Source: Nioella aestuarii
GTDB taxonomy: Bacteria > Pseudomonadota > Alphaproteobacteria > Rhodobacterales > Rhodobacteraceae
Assembly (NCBI RefSeq): GCF_050896395.1
Contig: NZ_JBPBBA010000012.1
Location: 24,079-88,078 of the forward strand
Length of the DNA stretch: 64,000 bases
Direction of reading: 5' to 3'
The notes under the pieces were generated by a model. That model searched no databases and had not been told where the DNA came from. It saw only the letters and a list, made by a program, of their open reading frames with translations. Of this stretch, positions 55,576-63,940 are shown piece after piece; position 1 is the stretch's first letter; the number at the start of each line of letters is the position of its first letter. The position numbers were made by a program, and so were the translations under genes.

Positions 55576-56490
55576 ATGCCGACATCCATCCCCACGGGGT
55601 ATCTTTTCTTTGCTGCAACCGAAGATGGGAGCAGCATGACGCCCAGTGGCACTTTTACCCATATCAATAACAGCTTCAACCTGGAGCTGTTCGATGATGG
55701 GGATGGAAATGCCGACACCGGGACAGACTACTTCATTAACTCGACCATCCCCTATTCCGGTTACACGATCGAGATCAACGGACAAGACTATGCCGTTTTC
55801 GGCCCCAACACAGTGGGCAATGTCTATGTTCCATACTTCGCCCCTGATGACCTCAGCACGTTGAACGGTCAAACAGTGACCCAGACCATCACCCAAACGG
55901 GTGAAAACGCGAGCGTGTTGAACGTGTGCTTTGCCGCTGGCACCCAAATCTCTACCCCGGAAGGCGCTCGCGCAGTTGAGACACTTTGCATCGGCGATTT
56001 TGTCAGAACCGCTAGTGGCAGGGATGTGCCGATCAAGTGGCTTGGCCGCCAGACCGTGCGAACGCGGTTTGGCGCGGCCGAACGGCTGATGCCCGTGCGG
56101 TTTGCGGCTGGATCGCTATCGCAAGGGGTCCCTGCCTGTGATCTGACGGTGACGGCCGACCATGGGATGCTGGTGGATGGGGTGATCTGCCACGCGGGTG
56201 CCCTGGTGAACGGGACAACCATTACGCGTGTGCCCCTGGCCGAGATGGGCGAGGCCTTTACGGTCTACCACATCGAGACTGACGGGCATGAGATCATCCT
56301 TGCCAACGGCGCAGCCACCGAGACCTTCATCGACAATGTGTCACGTCGGGTGTTCGACAATTTCGGGGAGTTCGAAGCGCTCTACGGCGATGTGCCCGAG
56401 ATGGAAGAGCTGCCTTACCCCCGTGCCATGAGCGCACGACAGGTTCCCGCACGGATCAAGGCGTTGCTGGCAGGTAAAGCCGCCGCCTGA
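55576..56490 (+). CDS. Hint (hedgehog/intein) domain protein 1
   Basis: 304 aa from ATG 55576 (GGGA upstream); TTG 55504 is possible but poorer. Residues 1-115 form a module with DDGDGNADTGTD, a Ca2+-binding-like acidic loop. The Hint domain starts at Cys118 in NVCFAAGTQI, continues with GDFVRTASGRDVPIKWLGRQ, DLTVTADHGMLVDG and VYHIETDGHEIILANG, and ends with a 50-residue tail (SRRVFDNFGEFEALYGDVPEMEEL). Hint folds use Cys to make a thioester and cut themselves. The N-terminal module is unrelated to that of Hint protein 2, but the Hint part is about 70% identical. Confidence 0.85.
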   Translation: MPTSIPTGYLFFAATEDGSSMTPSGTFTHINNSFNLELFDDGDGNADTGTDYFINSTIPYSGYTIEINGQDYAVFGPNTVGNVYVPYFAPDDLSTLNGQTVTQTITQTGENASVLNVCFAAGTQISTPEGARAVETLCIGDFVRTASGRDVPIKWLGRQTVRTRFGAAERLMPVRFAAGSLSQGVPACDLTVTADHGMLVDGVICHAGALVNGTTITRVPLAEMGEAFTVYHIETDGHEIILANGAATETFIDNVSRRVFDNFGEFEALYGDVPEMEELPYPRAMSARQVPARIKALLAGKAAA

Positions 56491-56510
56491 GACGTGATTG
56501 GGTGGGCAGC

Positions 56511-56895
56511 CTAGACCCTGTGATAGGGGCTGCCTGCCAGAATGGACGCGGCGCGGTAGAGTTGTTCGCTTAGCATCACGCGGGCGAGCATGTGGGGCCA
56601 GACCATGGCGCCGAAGCTCAGCACCATGTCGGCCTCGGCCACCAGCGCGGGGTCGAGCCCGTCGGCGCCGCCGATCAGGAAGGCGATGTCCTGTGCGCCC
56701 TGATCGCGCCGCCGGGCCAGCGTATGCGCGAAATCGGGCGACGACATCACCCTCCCGCGTTCATCCAGCGCACAGATCACCGCGCATGTGAGCAAGGCCT
56801 TGCGCAGCAGATCAGCCTCTGCCGGTTTGCCGCCGCCTTTCTTGTCTTCGACCTCCACCACACGCGAGGGGCCCAGGCCAAGCGCCGGGCCCTTT
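56511..56895 (-). pseudogene. Truncated rlmH copy
   Basis: The reverse strand from about 56895 to the TAG at 56511 matches rlmH (58108-58578) at about 95% over residues 31-156, in frame, with the same C-terminus GSPYHRV. The first 30 residues are missing and the sequence turns non-homologous near 56895. It lies 20 bases after the stop of Hint protein 1, in convergent orientation, as intact rlmH lies after Hint protein 2. Confidence 0.9.
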
Positions 56896-57082
56896 TAGGT
56901 GTAATCACCCAGGGCGTGATGCACGTCTCGTGTCCGTCGGGGATTGTGGGCCCAACCGGAATTTGTACTCGCAAACGGGCTAGGATCATGCATAGAATCC
57001 TGCATGACCATTACTCTTCCTCTTGCGGCGGCTGTGGGAAGCAGGATCGATTGCCAATCAGTCGCGTCTTCGGGAGGATCAA

Positions 57083-57991
57083 ATGGCCACCTATCAGGCG
57101 TATTCCTACGCAATCTATGATGAGCTTGGCGACAAGATCGTGCAGTACGATCAGGACAGCGCGCTGACTGAGCTAACCACCATAAACTCTACCTTCGATC
57201 CGAATGAACTGGTCACTGGAAGCCCAGGCTTTACGTCGAACCTGACTTTCCTGGGAACCACACCCTCAACCGGGGGTGGAACACTTTTAGTGTTTCGTGA
57301 TCCGACTTATCCAACCTGGTACACTGTGTTTTCCCCGAGCGAGTTTTCATCGGCAGGTTTTCCTTCAAGTTTCAACGTTGCGGGAATCTCGACCGGGGCA
57401 TACGCAATGTGCTTTGCGGCTGGAACCCTGATTGCATCCCCGAACGGGGAGCGGCGCGTTGAAGATCTTCGATTGGGGGACGAGGTTGTTTCGGTGTCTG
57501 GCCGTGCGATCCCAGTCAAGTGGATCGGGCGTCAGAGCGTGTCTACCCGTTTCGGACCTGCTGAGCGCCTTATGCCGGTGCGGTTTGCAGCCGGATCTTT
57601 GGGCGATGGTCTGCCGCATACCGACCTCACTGTTACGGCTGACCACGGCATTCTGGTGGGTGGCGCCATTTGCCACGCCGGGGCGCTTGTGAACGATACA
57701 ACGATCAAGCAGGTACCTTTGGCCGAGATGGGCGAGACCTACACGGTTTACCACATCGAGACCGCGGAACATGAAATCATCCTCGCAAACGGCGCGCCTG
57801 CCGAGACCTTTATCGACAACGTCAGCCGTCGGGCTTTTGACAACTACGCGGAATTCGAGGCGCTCTACGGAGATGTGCCCGAGATGGAAGAACTGTTATA
57901 TCCTCGAGCGATGAGCGCAAGGCAGGTGCCGGAGAGGATTAGGGCGAAGCTGGCTGGTGCCAGGCTTGAGCAGCAAATAGCGCGGTCTTGA
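57083..57991 (+). CDS. Hint (hedgehog/intein) domain protein 2
   Basis: 302 aa; GGGAGG precedes ATG 57083. Residues 1-107 form a module (MATYQAYSYAIYDELGDK, GGTLLVFRDPTYPTWY) unlike that of Hint protein 1. The Hint domain begins at Cys110 in AMCFAAGTLI and contains LRLGDEVVSVSGRAIPVKWIGRQ, DLTVTADHGILVGG, VYHIETAEHEIILANG and the same 50-residue C-terminal tail. Autocleavage at Cys110 would release or transfer the N-terminal module. Rhodobacteraceae genomes often carry several Hint_2 proteins; the attached module varies. Confidence 0.87.
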   Translation: MATYQAYSYAIYDELGDKIVQYDQDSALTELTTINSTFDPNELVTGSPGFTSNLTFLGTTPSTGGGTLLVFRDPTYPTWYTVFSPSEFSSAGFPSSFNVAGISTGAYAMCFAAGTLIASPNGERRVEDLRLGDEVVSVSGRAIPVKWIGRQSVSTRFGPAERLMPVRFAAGSLGDGLPHTDLTVTADHGILVGGAICHAGALVNDTTIKQVPLAEMGETYTVYHIETAEHEIILANGAPAETFIDNVSRRAFDNYAEFEALYGDVPEMEELLYPRAMSARQVPERIRAKLAGARLEQQIARS

Positions 57992-58107
57992 TCCCCTGGC
58001 ATTAACTGAGCTGACACCTGCGCCGACTGCAGCGATGTTCGGCTTCCCGCACAAAACAGACCTGACCCCTCCTTTGCCCCCGCGCGGACTCAAGGCCCAC
58101 GGCCGGG

Positions 58108-58578
58108 TCACACCCGATGATACGGGCTGCCCGCCAGGATCGACGCGGCGCGGTAGAGTTGTTCGCTTAGCATCACGCGGGCGAGCATGTGGGGCCAGAC
58201 CATCGCTCCGAAGCTGAGCACCATGTCGGCCTGATCGACCAATGCGGGGTCCAACCCGTCGGCGCCGCCGATCAGGAAGGCGATGTCCTGTGCGCCCTGA
58301 TCGCGCCGCCGGGCCAGCGTGTCGGCGAAATCGGGCGACGACATCACCCTCCCGCGTTCATCCAGCGCACAGATCACCGCGCCTGTGGGCAAGGCCTTGC
58401 GCAGCAGATCAGCCTCTGCCGGTTTGCCGCCGCCTTTCTTGTCTTCGACCTCAACCACACGCGAGGGTCCCAGGCCAAGCGCCCGGCCCGTCCGGTCGAA
58501 CCGTGTCAGGTAGTCGGATACAAGATCAGCCTCTGGCCCGGCCCGAAGCCGGCCCACAACGCACAAGGTTACCCGCAT
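58108..58578 (-). CDS. rlmH: 23S rRNA pseudouridine-1915 N3-methyltransferase
   Basis: 156 aa SPOUT methyltransferase, full length. It methylates pseudouridine 1915 in helix 69 of 23S rRNA. LIGGADGLDP, LSFGAMVWPHMLARVMLSEQLYRA and the C-terminal SPYHRV are the knot and rRNA-binding residues. It follows rsfS by six bases on the same strand, a standard pair. A truncated copy lies 1.2 kb away. Confidence 0.93.
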   Translation of the reverse strand: MRVTLCVVGRLRAGPEADLVSDYLTRFDRTGRALGLGPSRVVEVEDKKGGGKPAEADLLRKALPTGAVICALDERGRVMSSPDFADTLARRRDQGAQDIAFLIGGADGLDPALVDQADMVLSFGAMVWPHMLARVMLSEQLYRAASILAGSPYHRV

Positions 58579-58584
58579 GAAGGA

Positions 58585-59007
58585 TCAGACGCTGCCGGCG
58601 GGCAGCCACATCTTTTCAAGCTGGTAGAACTCCCGCACTTCGGGGCGGAAGACATGGACGATCACATCGCCCGCGTCGATCAACACCCAATCGCCAGTGT
58701 CCTTGCCTTCCATACGGGCGGTCAGCCCGAACGTTTCCTTCAGACGCGCGACAAGCTTCTCGGAGATCGCCGCCACCTGACGCGAAGAGCGACCGGATGC
58801 GATGACCATATGGTCCGCCATCTGGGTCTTTCCGCGCAGGTCGATCTGGACGATCTCTTCCGCTTTGTCGTCGTCAAGGGATGCAAGAACCTCGGCAAGC
58901 AGGGTGTCGCTTGTCAGGTCTTTAGTCGGGCGCGTCATCTGCGCCACCGGTGCAGCCCCGGTGGTGGCTGCTTGAACAGGTCCAGTCAGGACGTGGTCCT
59001 CCTTCAC
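58585..59007 (-). CDS. rsfS: Ribosome silencing factor RsfS
   Basis: 140 aa as read from GTG 59007. RsfS binds ribosomal protein uL14 and blocks 30S-50S joining in slow growth. KAEEIVQIDLRGKTQMADHMVIASGRSSRQV and GKDTGDWVLIDAGDVIVHVF are the family core. The start is uncertain: AGGAGG lies inside the first codons after the GTG, which points to a start further in. A CTG eight bases downstream (VLTGPV) or ATG 58936 (MTRPTKDL) are possible; the core is unaffected. Confidence 0.9.
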   Translation of the reverse strand: MKEDHVLTGPVQAATTGAAPVAQMTRPTKDLTSDTLLAEVLASLDDDKAEEIVQIDLRGKTQMADHMVIASGRSSRQVAAISEKLVARLKETFGLTARMEGKDTGDWVLIDAGDVIVHVFRPEVREFYQLEKMWLPAGSV

Positions 59008-59122
59008 AATACGCCGAAGATCCCCGGCGCCGGGATATGGTCAAGATAGCATTCGGGGTGGGCTGTCTCAACCAGCGGACTGATTCGCAAGCGGATTCAA
59101 ACCGATTATTGTGGCCAATTGG

Positions 59123-59836
59123 TCAAAAGAGGCTGGCAGAAAGGGGCGCAAGCACCGCTGTCAGGATCGCGTTCAGCCCCATGCCGATGCCGGAAAAGGC
59201 GCCTGCGGTCTCATTCACCTGAAAGGCACGGGCGGTGCCGATGCCATGTGCGGCGACCCCAACGGCAAAGCCGCGCGCCCGCCAGTCGCGGATACGCAGA
59301 AGGTTCAGCAGGGGAGTTGCGACTATGGCGCCGATGACCCCGGTCAGCAGAACCATGACGGCGGTCAGGGCAGGGGCACCGCCGATGCGTTCCGACACGC
59401 CCATGGCAACGGGGGCGGTGGCGGATTTGGGGGCAAGCGACAGAAGCGGCTCCATGTCGAGGCCAAGGGCATAGCCCACCCCAAGCGCAACCGCGATCGC
59501 CGTGGAAGACCCTGCCAAAAGCGCCGCCATCATCGGCACCAATGTCTTGCGAACCCGGCCCAGATTGGCGTGCAGGGGAACTGCCAGCGCGACGGTGGCG
59601 GGGCCAAGCAGGAAATGGACGAACTGCGCGCCCTCGAAATAGGTCTCATACGGGGTTGCCGTGGCCCAAAGCGTGACGGCCAGCATGATCACCGCCAGCA
59701 GAACCGGGTTTGCCAATGGTGCGCGGTTTGCCATCAACGAGATGCGGTCTGCCGCCAGATAGGCCACCAGGGTCAGCGTCAGCCAGACCAGCGGGCCTTC
59801 GGACAGGTAGGTCCATAATTGCCAGACATCAGTCAT
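59123..59836 (-). CDS. lrgB: LrgB-type murein hydrolase regulator / antiholin partner
   Basis: 237 aa, about seven membrane helices. AGSSTAIAVALGVGYALG, LAPKSATAPVAMGVSERIGG and GFAVGVAAHGIGTARAFQ are LrgB/CidB signatures. With LrgA it modulates autolysis, and members also transport pyruvate or glycolate. It overlaps lrgA by eight bases. Confidence 0.92.
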   Translation of the reverse strand: MTDVWQLWTYLSEGPLVWLTLTLVAYLAADRISLMANRAPLANPVLLAVIMLAVTLWATATPYETYFEGAQFVHFLLGPATVALAVPLHANLGRVRKTLVPMMAALLAGSSTAIAVALGVGYALGLDMEPLLSLAPKSATAPVAMGVSERIGGAPALTAVMVLLTGVIGAIVATPLLNLLRIRDWRARGFAVGVAAHGIGTARAFQVNETAGAFSGIGMGLNAILTAVLAPLSASLF

Positions 59837-60182
59837 CGGCTTGCCCCAACAGACGGGCTACGCCTGTGAAAACCAGCGCCCCCACGGCAATGGCCAGAAC
59901 GGTGGACAGGACCAACGCTGAGATCAGGGCGACACCGTGATCGGCGATCAGGTCAAGATGACCCACCACACCCACACCGGCCGGCACGAAGAGCAGCGAA
60001 AGGTGGCCAAGCAAGCCGGTCGCTGTCGGTCGGATCGCCTCTGCCAGACGGGGCAGGGCAAGCATGGTCAGTAGCAGCAGGATCATGCCCAGAACCGGCC
60101 CCGGCAAGGCGGGCAGCAGGGTGCGGCTGATGACCTCGCCCAAAAGCTGGAAGGCCAGCAGAACGGTTATGTGAAAGATCAT
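59829..60182 (-). CDS. lrgA: LrgA/CidA-family holin-like protein
   Basis: 117 aa with four membrane helices. It begins MIFHITVLLAFQLLGEVISR; LPGPVLGMILLLLTM and LSLLFVPAGVGVVGHLDLI are the CidA/LrgA core. ATG 60182 is chosen over the longer frame because the membrane domain starts there. It pairs with lrgB. The reverse-strand TTGACG near 60250 is only a weak promoter candidate. Confidence 0.9.
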   Translation of the reverse strand: MIFHITVLLAFQLLGEVISRTLLPALPGPVLGMILLLLTMLALPRLAEAIRPTATGLLGHLSLLFVPAGVGVVGHLDLIADHGVALISALVLSTVLAIAVGALVFTGVARLLGQADD

Positions 60183-60503
60183 GGTTGGCCCCTTCGGCCT
60201 GTGCCGCCTGCGTGTGGCCACACCTATCGAATGGGGTCGGTTCGCGTCAAATGACAACAGTCGCGAAGGTTAGTAATGCGGGACAATGCTGCCAATAGAA
60301 CGATTGTCGCCAGTTTTGCGAAACTTGGAGTCCCAACCCAAATGGCGCACCACAACAGCGTCGGAGATTTGGCCAGAAATGCCACATGATCTGCATCCAC
60401 TGAAAAAGACCGAGCAGTGTGTCGAGCGCATCGCTTGATCAGACCCAACTTGGTCCGGATTGAGTGCTAGTGCATGACCGGCGTTATCAATGGTGCGCTT
60501 GTG
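60183..60503. other. 321-base region without a recognised gene
   Basis: Between lrgA and a 107-aa membrane protein. No open frame with a site, repeat or RNA structure stood out. A TTGACG followed 17 bases later by ATAGGT on the reverse strand near 60225-60255 could be a weak lrgA promoter. Confidence 0.45.
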
Positions 60504-60827
60504 TCAAACGGTGCCCCCAGGCCCGAAAATTGCAACCGCCAGCAGCACAAGCAATAGAAAGAGACAGTACTTGAGGAACCACGAGCGATACTTGCGGGCT
60601 CGTCTGATAAGTACTTGTCCCGTTTCATCAAAGGTCGTCTTTGTCCGGTATTCCGAGAGCCATATGACGATGTTGAGTCGTGTCTCCCACCGCTGATCAT
60701 GGCGCACGTGAAACATGGCGCGCAGCAGGTTTATGACGGCCACAGCAAAGAGCACAAAGGCCGGCAAGAAGAGAATAGGGACTACGAACGACATTGGCGG
60801 GACCATACCATGTCCGCAGACCACCAT
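60504..60827 (-). CDS. Membrane protein of unknown function
   Basis: 107 aa as read from 60827; ATG 60794 (MSFVVPILFLPAF) gives 96 aa and may be the true start. Two hydrophobic helices (FVVPILFLPAFVLFAVAVINLL and FLKYCLFLLLVLLAVAIFG) flank a basic cytoplasmic loop (HVRHDQRWETRLN, LIRRARKYRS). No family recognised. It stands alone. Confidence 0.5.
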   Translation of the reverse strand: MVVCGHGMVPPMSFVVPILFLPAFVLFAVAVINLLRAMFHVRHDQRWETRLNIVIWLSEYRTKTTFDETGQVLIRRARKYRSWFLKYCLFLLLVLLAVAIFGPGGTV

Positions 60828-60943
60828 CCAATCTTCTATTCGTGCGCTCTCTCTGCCGGTTTAGGTCTGCCCTGGGCTCTATGCCGTCATCGAATGTGTT
60901 CCGGAAAGCCATCCGCCTTGCGGTGCGGCGGGGGGCTGGACAC

Positions 60944-60974
60944 CAAAAACCCCGGCCGCTGGAGGCCGGGGTTT
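60944..60974 (-). terminator. Intrinsic terminator after the polytopic membrane protein gene
   Basis: CCCCGGCC (60950-60957), loop GCTGGA, GGCCGGGG (60964-60971) form an 8-bp perfect stem. On the reverse strand it is followed by TTTTT (60945-60949). It ends the transcript of the gene at 60997-62190. A short T-run on the + strand is weaker. Confidence 0.8.
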
Positions 60975-60996
60975 CGAGAAGAACCCGACGAAGGGA

Positions 60997-62190
60997 TCAG
61001 GCGGGAACGGCGGTTTTCGGCATCGGAGCAAAGTGCTTGCGGGCCAGCATCCAGACCAGAACGATCATCGCGATCTGCAGCGCCAAGGCGATGCCCGAGA
61101 TGGCCCAATAGGCGACCGAGTATTTCGCGACGATGCCAGCGGCGACCAGGCCCTTGTTCAGCCAGAAATGCGTCATGACGGACAGGGCCACACCGGGGCA
61201 GACCAGCGCATAGGACCCGGCGGAGGTCTCGGCCCCCGTCACGAAGCGGGCCACATAGCCAACGCGGGACAGGACCGCCAGACCGAAAAGGGCGAAGATC
61301 ACTTCGATCGAGATCAGGCGGGTCAGCAGCATCAGCGTGTCGGCGGCGGTGCCATGGGCCTCGAAGGTCGTGTGCAGCCCGTGGTTCTGGCGCAGCAGCG
61401 CGATGCCGATCACGGTCATCAGCGGGATGACCACCATCAACGTCGGCGCGGCTTCGACATTGACGCCGTGTTCCAGCATCGGACGCACGCTCATGACCAG
61501 CACGATCAGGGCCAGGATGATGGCGGCGGTGATGAAGAAGGTGGACAGTACAAGGCTGATCCCAACAGTCAGGGTGGTTCCTGACATGGCCGCCGGGGCG
61601 GCAAGGCCCACGCCGATCATAGCGAATGCGAAGGCGGGCAGCATCTGGGCAAAGCTGTTATTGGCGGAGCAGTCGAAACCGCCGGAATGCAGGCGTTCCT
61701 TGATGAAATGACCCAATTCGCGGAAGGCGATCCAGCCGATGGCGAGGAAGGCTGCCAGCGCGGCGGGGAAGAGGTATTCAACGATGGCCCAAAGGCCGGG
61801 AACGAAGGTCAGGCCGAGGATGAACATGGCATTGACCGACATGGCCAGCGCCAGCGGCATGGCCAGAACCTGGCTGCCTGCGTTGGACTTGGCGAAAGTT
61901 TCATATGCGCGCGACCGGCGAAACCCAGCAAAGCGGCGCAGGTTGAAGGCCAGAAGCTTGAGGTTGAGAAAGCCGAACACGGCGATTCCAGCCCATGCGC
62001 CCAGAACCATAGCCTGTTGCAGCAGGGTGCCGCCGGTCAGAATGGCCCATGCGTCCTCAAAAATCGGGACCGGGCGGCCGGGATGCGGAACCCAGAACAT
62101 AAGCCACATGAAGAAGGTGACAGTAAGGCCACCCGCTCCAAGCGAGGCAAGGAAGTAAAGCGGCGAGTAGCGGTTTGCGGCGACGGTCAT
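60997..62190 (-). CDS. Polytopic membrane protein, possibly TsoY family
   Basis: 397 aa with about ten helices; ATG 62190 has AGGAG nine bases upstream. A single striking loop, SGGFDCSANNSFAQMLP (about residue 180), has the only conserved-looking Cys. From memory, NCBI uses the name TsoY family (seleno)protein for proteins with such a loop, in which the Cys can be selenocysteine; I could not check this. HFWLNKGLVAAG and NHGLHTTFEAHG may also be functional. The substrate is unknown. Two operator-like repeats flank its promoter and a terminator follows. Confidence 0.5.
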   Translation of the reverse strand: MTVAANRYSPLYFLASLGAGGLTVTFFMWLMFWVPHPGRPVPIFEDAWAILTGGTLLQQAMVLGAWAGIAVFGFLNLKLLAFNLRRFAGFRRSRAYETFAKSNAGSQVLAMPLALAMSVNAMFILGLTFVPGLWAIVEYLFPAALAAFLAIGWIAFRELGHFIKERLHSGGFDCSANNSFAQMLPAFAFAMIGVGLAAPAAMSGTTLTVGISLVLSTFFITAAIILALIVLVMSVRPMLEHGVNVEAAPTLMVVIPLMTVIGIALLRQNHGLHTTFEAHGTAADTLMLLTRLISIEVIFALFGLAVLSRVGYVARFVTGAETSAGSYALVCPGVALSVMTHFWLNKGLVAAGIVAKYSVAYWAISGIALALQIAMIVLVWMLARKHFAPMPKTAVPA

Positions 62191-62202
62191 CTCTGGCACT
62201 CC

Positions 62203-62223
62203 TATAATTGACAATGGTAACTA
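62203..62223. promoter_or_regulatory. Operator-like repeat 1
   Basis: TATAATTGACAATGGTAACTA. It matches the element at 62254-62274 at 16 of 21 bases and overlaps the -10 and start region of the membrane protein promoter. Each copy is an imperfect dyad of the type AGTTRAC-N3-GTYAACT. Confidence 0.55.
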
Positions 62224-62250
62224 AATACGAAGGTGCCCGACGGGCTTCAA
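62222..62250 (-). promoter_or_regulatory. Promoter of the polytopic membrane protein
   Basis: On the reverse strand TTGAAG (62245-62250) and TATTTA (62222-62227) are 17 bases apart, a good sigma-70-type match. It lies 32-60 bases upstream of the ATG at 62190 and between the two operator-like repeats. Confidence 0.5.
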
Positions 62251-62253
62251 GAA

Positions 62254-62274
62254 TAAAGTTGACGTTGTTAACTA
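62254..62274. promoter_or_regulatory. Operator-like repeat 2
   Basis: TAAAGTTGACGTTGTTAACTA, just upstream of the -35 box. Shares core TTGAC-N2-TG-N-TAACTA with repeat 1, starting 51 bases away (about five helical turns). Binding by a dimeric repressor at both sites is inferred. Confidence 0.55.
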
Positions 62275-62333
62275 CCATGATGTCGCATGCCTGTTTACCG
62301 GCTGTTAACCACAGCAGATCCAGACTGCGTGCC

Positions 62334-62627
62334 ATGAAGAAAACTGTGCTTCTCCTGATCCTGCTGCTTGCCGCATGTGACAGCCCTGCACCCGCCATGA
62401 TGGGGGCTGACGCAACACGGGTGACGATTGACGGGGTGGATTTCACCATTCGCATTCGGGGTGACAGGGCCGAGGCGATCCGCACCAATATGATGCCCAA
62501 CCCCTCTATCGGGTCTATCTATCCCCGTGCACTACAGGCCATGGAAGGGGTAAGCGATTGCAGCGTGATCGAGGGCAGCCTGCGTGGCGATGTGGCGGTG
62601 ATGCGGGCCGATCTGGACTGCGGATAG
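62334..62627 (+). CDS. Small lipoprotein
   Basis: 97 aa. Signal peptide II with the lipobox LLAAC (Cys15), so the protein is lipidated and probably faces the periplasm. The remainder (VTIDGVDFTIRIRGDRAEAIRT, one further Cys pair SDCS / LDCG) has no recognised fold. It is divergent from the polytopic membrane protein and may be controlled from the same operator region. Confidence 0.6.
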   Translation: MKKTVLLLILLLAACDSPAPAMMGADATRVTIDGVDFTIRIRGDRAEAIRTNMMPNPSIGSIYPRALQAMEGVSDCSVIEGSLRGDVAVMRADLDCG

Positions 62628-62755
62628 GCGGAATAACGCATATATCTTGTGGATAATCCGCCGAAAACCGCCATATCATGGGCCTGAACGTTGACTCACG
62701 CCATTTGCCTGCCGGACACTGGCTGGAACGGGAATCAACAAGAACAGGCAGGCAC

Positions 62756-63940
62756 GTGCGGTTTTCGCGGCTCAGGCTCAACGGTTTCAAAAGCTTTGTC
62801 GATCCGACCGATCTGATCATCGCGGACGGGCTGACCGGCGTTGTGGGCCCGAATGGCTGCGGCAAATCCAACCTGCTGGAAGCGCTTCGTTGGGTGATGG
62901 GTGAAAACCGCCCCACGGCGATGCGTGGCTCGGGGATGGAGGATGTAATCTTCGCGGGCGCGTCCACCCGCCCTGCCCGGAACTTTGCCGAGGTCGCGCT
63001 GACCATCGACAATACCGAACGGCTGGCGCCCGCCAGTTTCAACGATACCGACAACCTGGAAATCATCCGCAGGATCACCCGCGACGCCGGATCGGCTTTC
63101 AAGACCAACGGCAAGGATGTGCGGGCGCGCGATGTTCAGATGCTGTTTGCCGACGCCTCTACCGGGGCACATTCGCCAGCGCTGGTTCGGCAGGGACAGA
63201 TCTCGGAACTGATCAACGCCAAGCCCAAGGCACGGCGGCGAATTCTGGAAGAGGCGGCGGGGATTTCCGGGCTCTATCAACGGCGGCACGAGGCGGAGTT
63301 GAAACTGAGAGGCGCGGAAACCAATCTGGCGCGGGTTGATGATGTGCTCGATCAGCTGAACGGCCAGTTGGGCGCGCTGGCCCGGCAGGCGAAACAGGCT
63401 GCGCGCTACCGCGAGATTGGTGGAGAGTTGCGGCAAGCCGAGGGGTTGTTGCTCTATCGCCGCTGGAAAGAGGCTGATGATGCGCGGGCCGAGGCCGAAG
63501 CTGCCCTGCGCGACGCAATTACAGCCGCTGCCCGAGCCGAGACCGCCGCGCGCGAGGCTGCGAAAGCTCGCGAAACGGCAGAAGAGGCCGTGCCACCCCT
63601 GCGCGAGGAAGAGGCCATTGCAGCCGCGCTGCTGCAGCGCGTGACCGTCGAACGCAATGCGCTGAACGAGGAAGAGGCCCGCGCCCGCCGCGCGATTGAG
63701 ACCCTGACCAACCGGATTGCGCAACTGGCCAAGGACCTTGCGCGTGAGGGCAGTTTGAACGCCGATGCGGGCAACACCATCGAGGCGTTGGAACGAGAGG
63801 CTGACACCCTGCGTATTGCTGGTGAAGGCCACGAAGACGCGCTGACCGCCGCGCTGGAAGAGGTCGATGCCGCAACCACGGCGCTTGCCGAGCAGGAAAC
63901 CGTCCATGCCAGCCTGACCGAAGGACCCCGATCGCGCTGA
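62756..63940 (+). CDS. smc: Chromosome segregation ATPase SMC, truncated at about residue 390
   Basis: 394 aa where about 1150 are expected. From GTG 62756 the head begins RFSRLRLNGFKSFVDPT; Walker A GPNGCGKS is at 31-38 and VRQGQISELINAKPKARRRILEEAAGI follows. Coiled coil runs to residue 389 (AEQETVHASLTE). Then the frame reads GPRSR and stops, with no SMC sequence after it. SMC ATPases compact and segregate chromosomes and are normally essential. The following bases read as a different protein in another frame, so a join at about 63920 is likely. Confidence 0.88.
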   Translation: MRFSRLRLNGFKSFVDPTDLIIADGLTGVVGPNGCGKSNLLEALRWVMGENRPTAMRGSGMEDVIFAGASTRPARNFAEVALTIDNTERLAPASFNDTDNLEIIRRITRDAGSAFKTNGKDVRARDVQMLFADASTGAHSPALVRQGQISELINAKPKARRRILEEAAGISGLYQRRHEAELKLRGAETNLARVDDVLDQLNGQLGALARQAKQAARYREIGGELRQAEGLLLYRRWKEADDARAEAEAALRDAITAAARAETAAREAAKARETAEEAVPPLREEEAIAAALLQRVTVERNALNEEEARARRAIETLTNRIAQLAKDLAREGSLNADAGNTIEALEREADTLRIAGEGHEDALTAALEEVDAATTALAEQETVHASLTEGPRSR

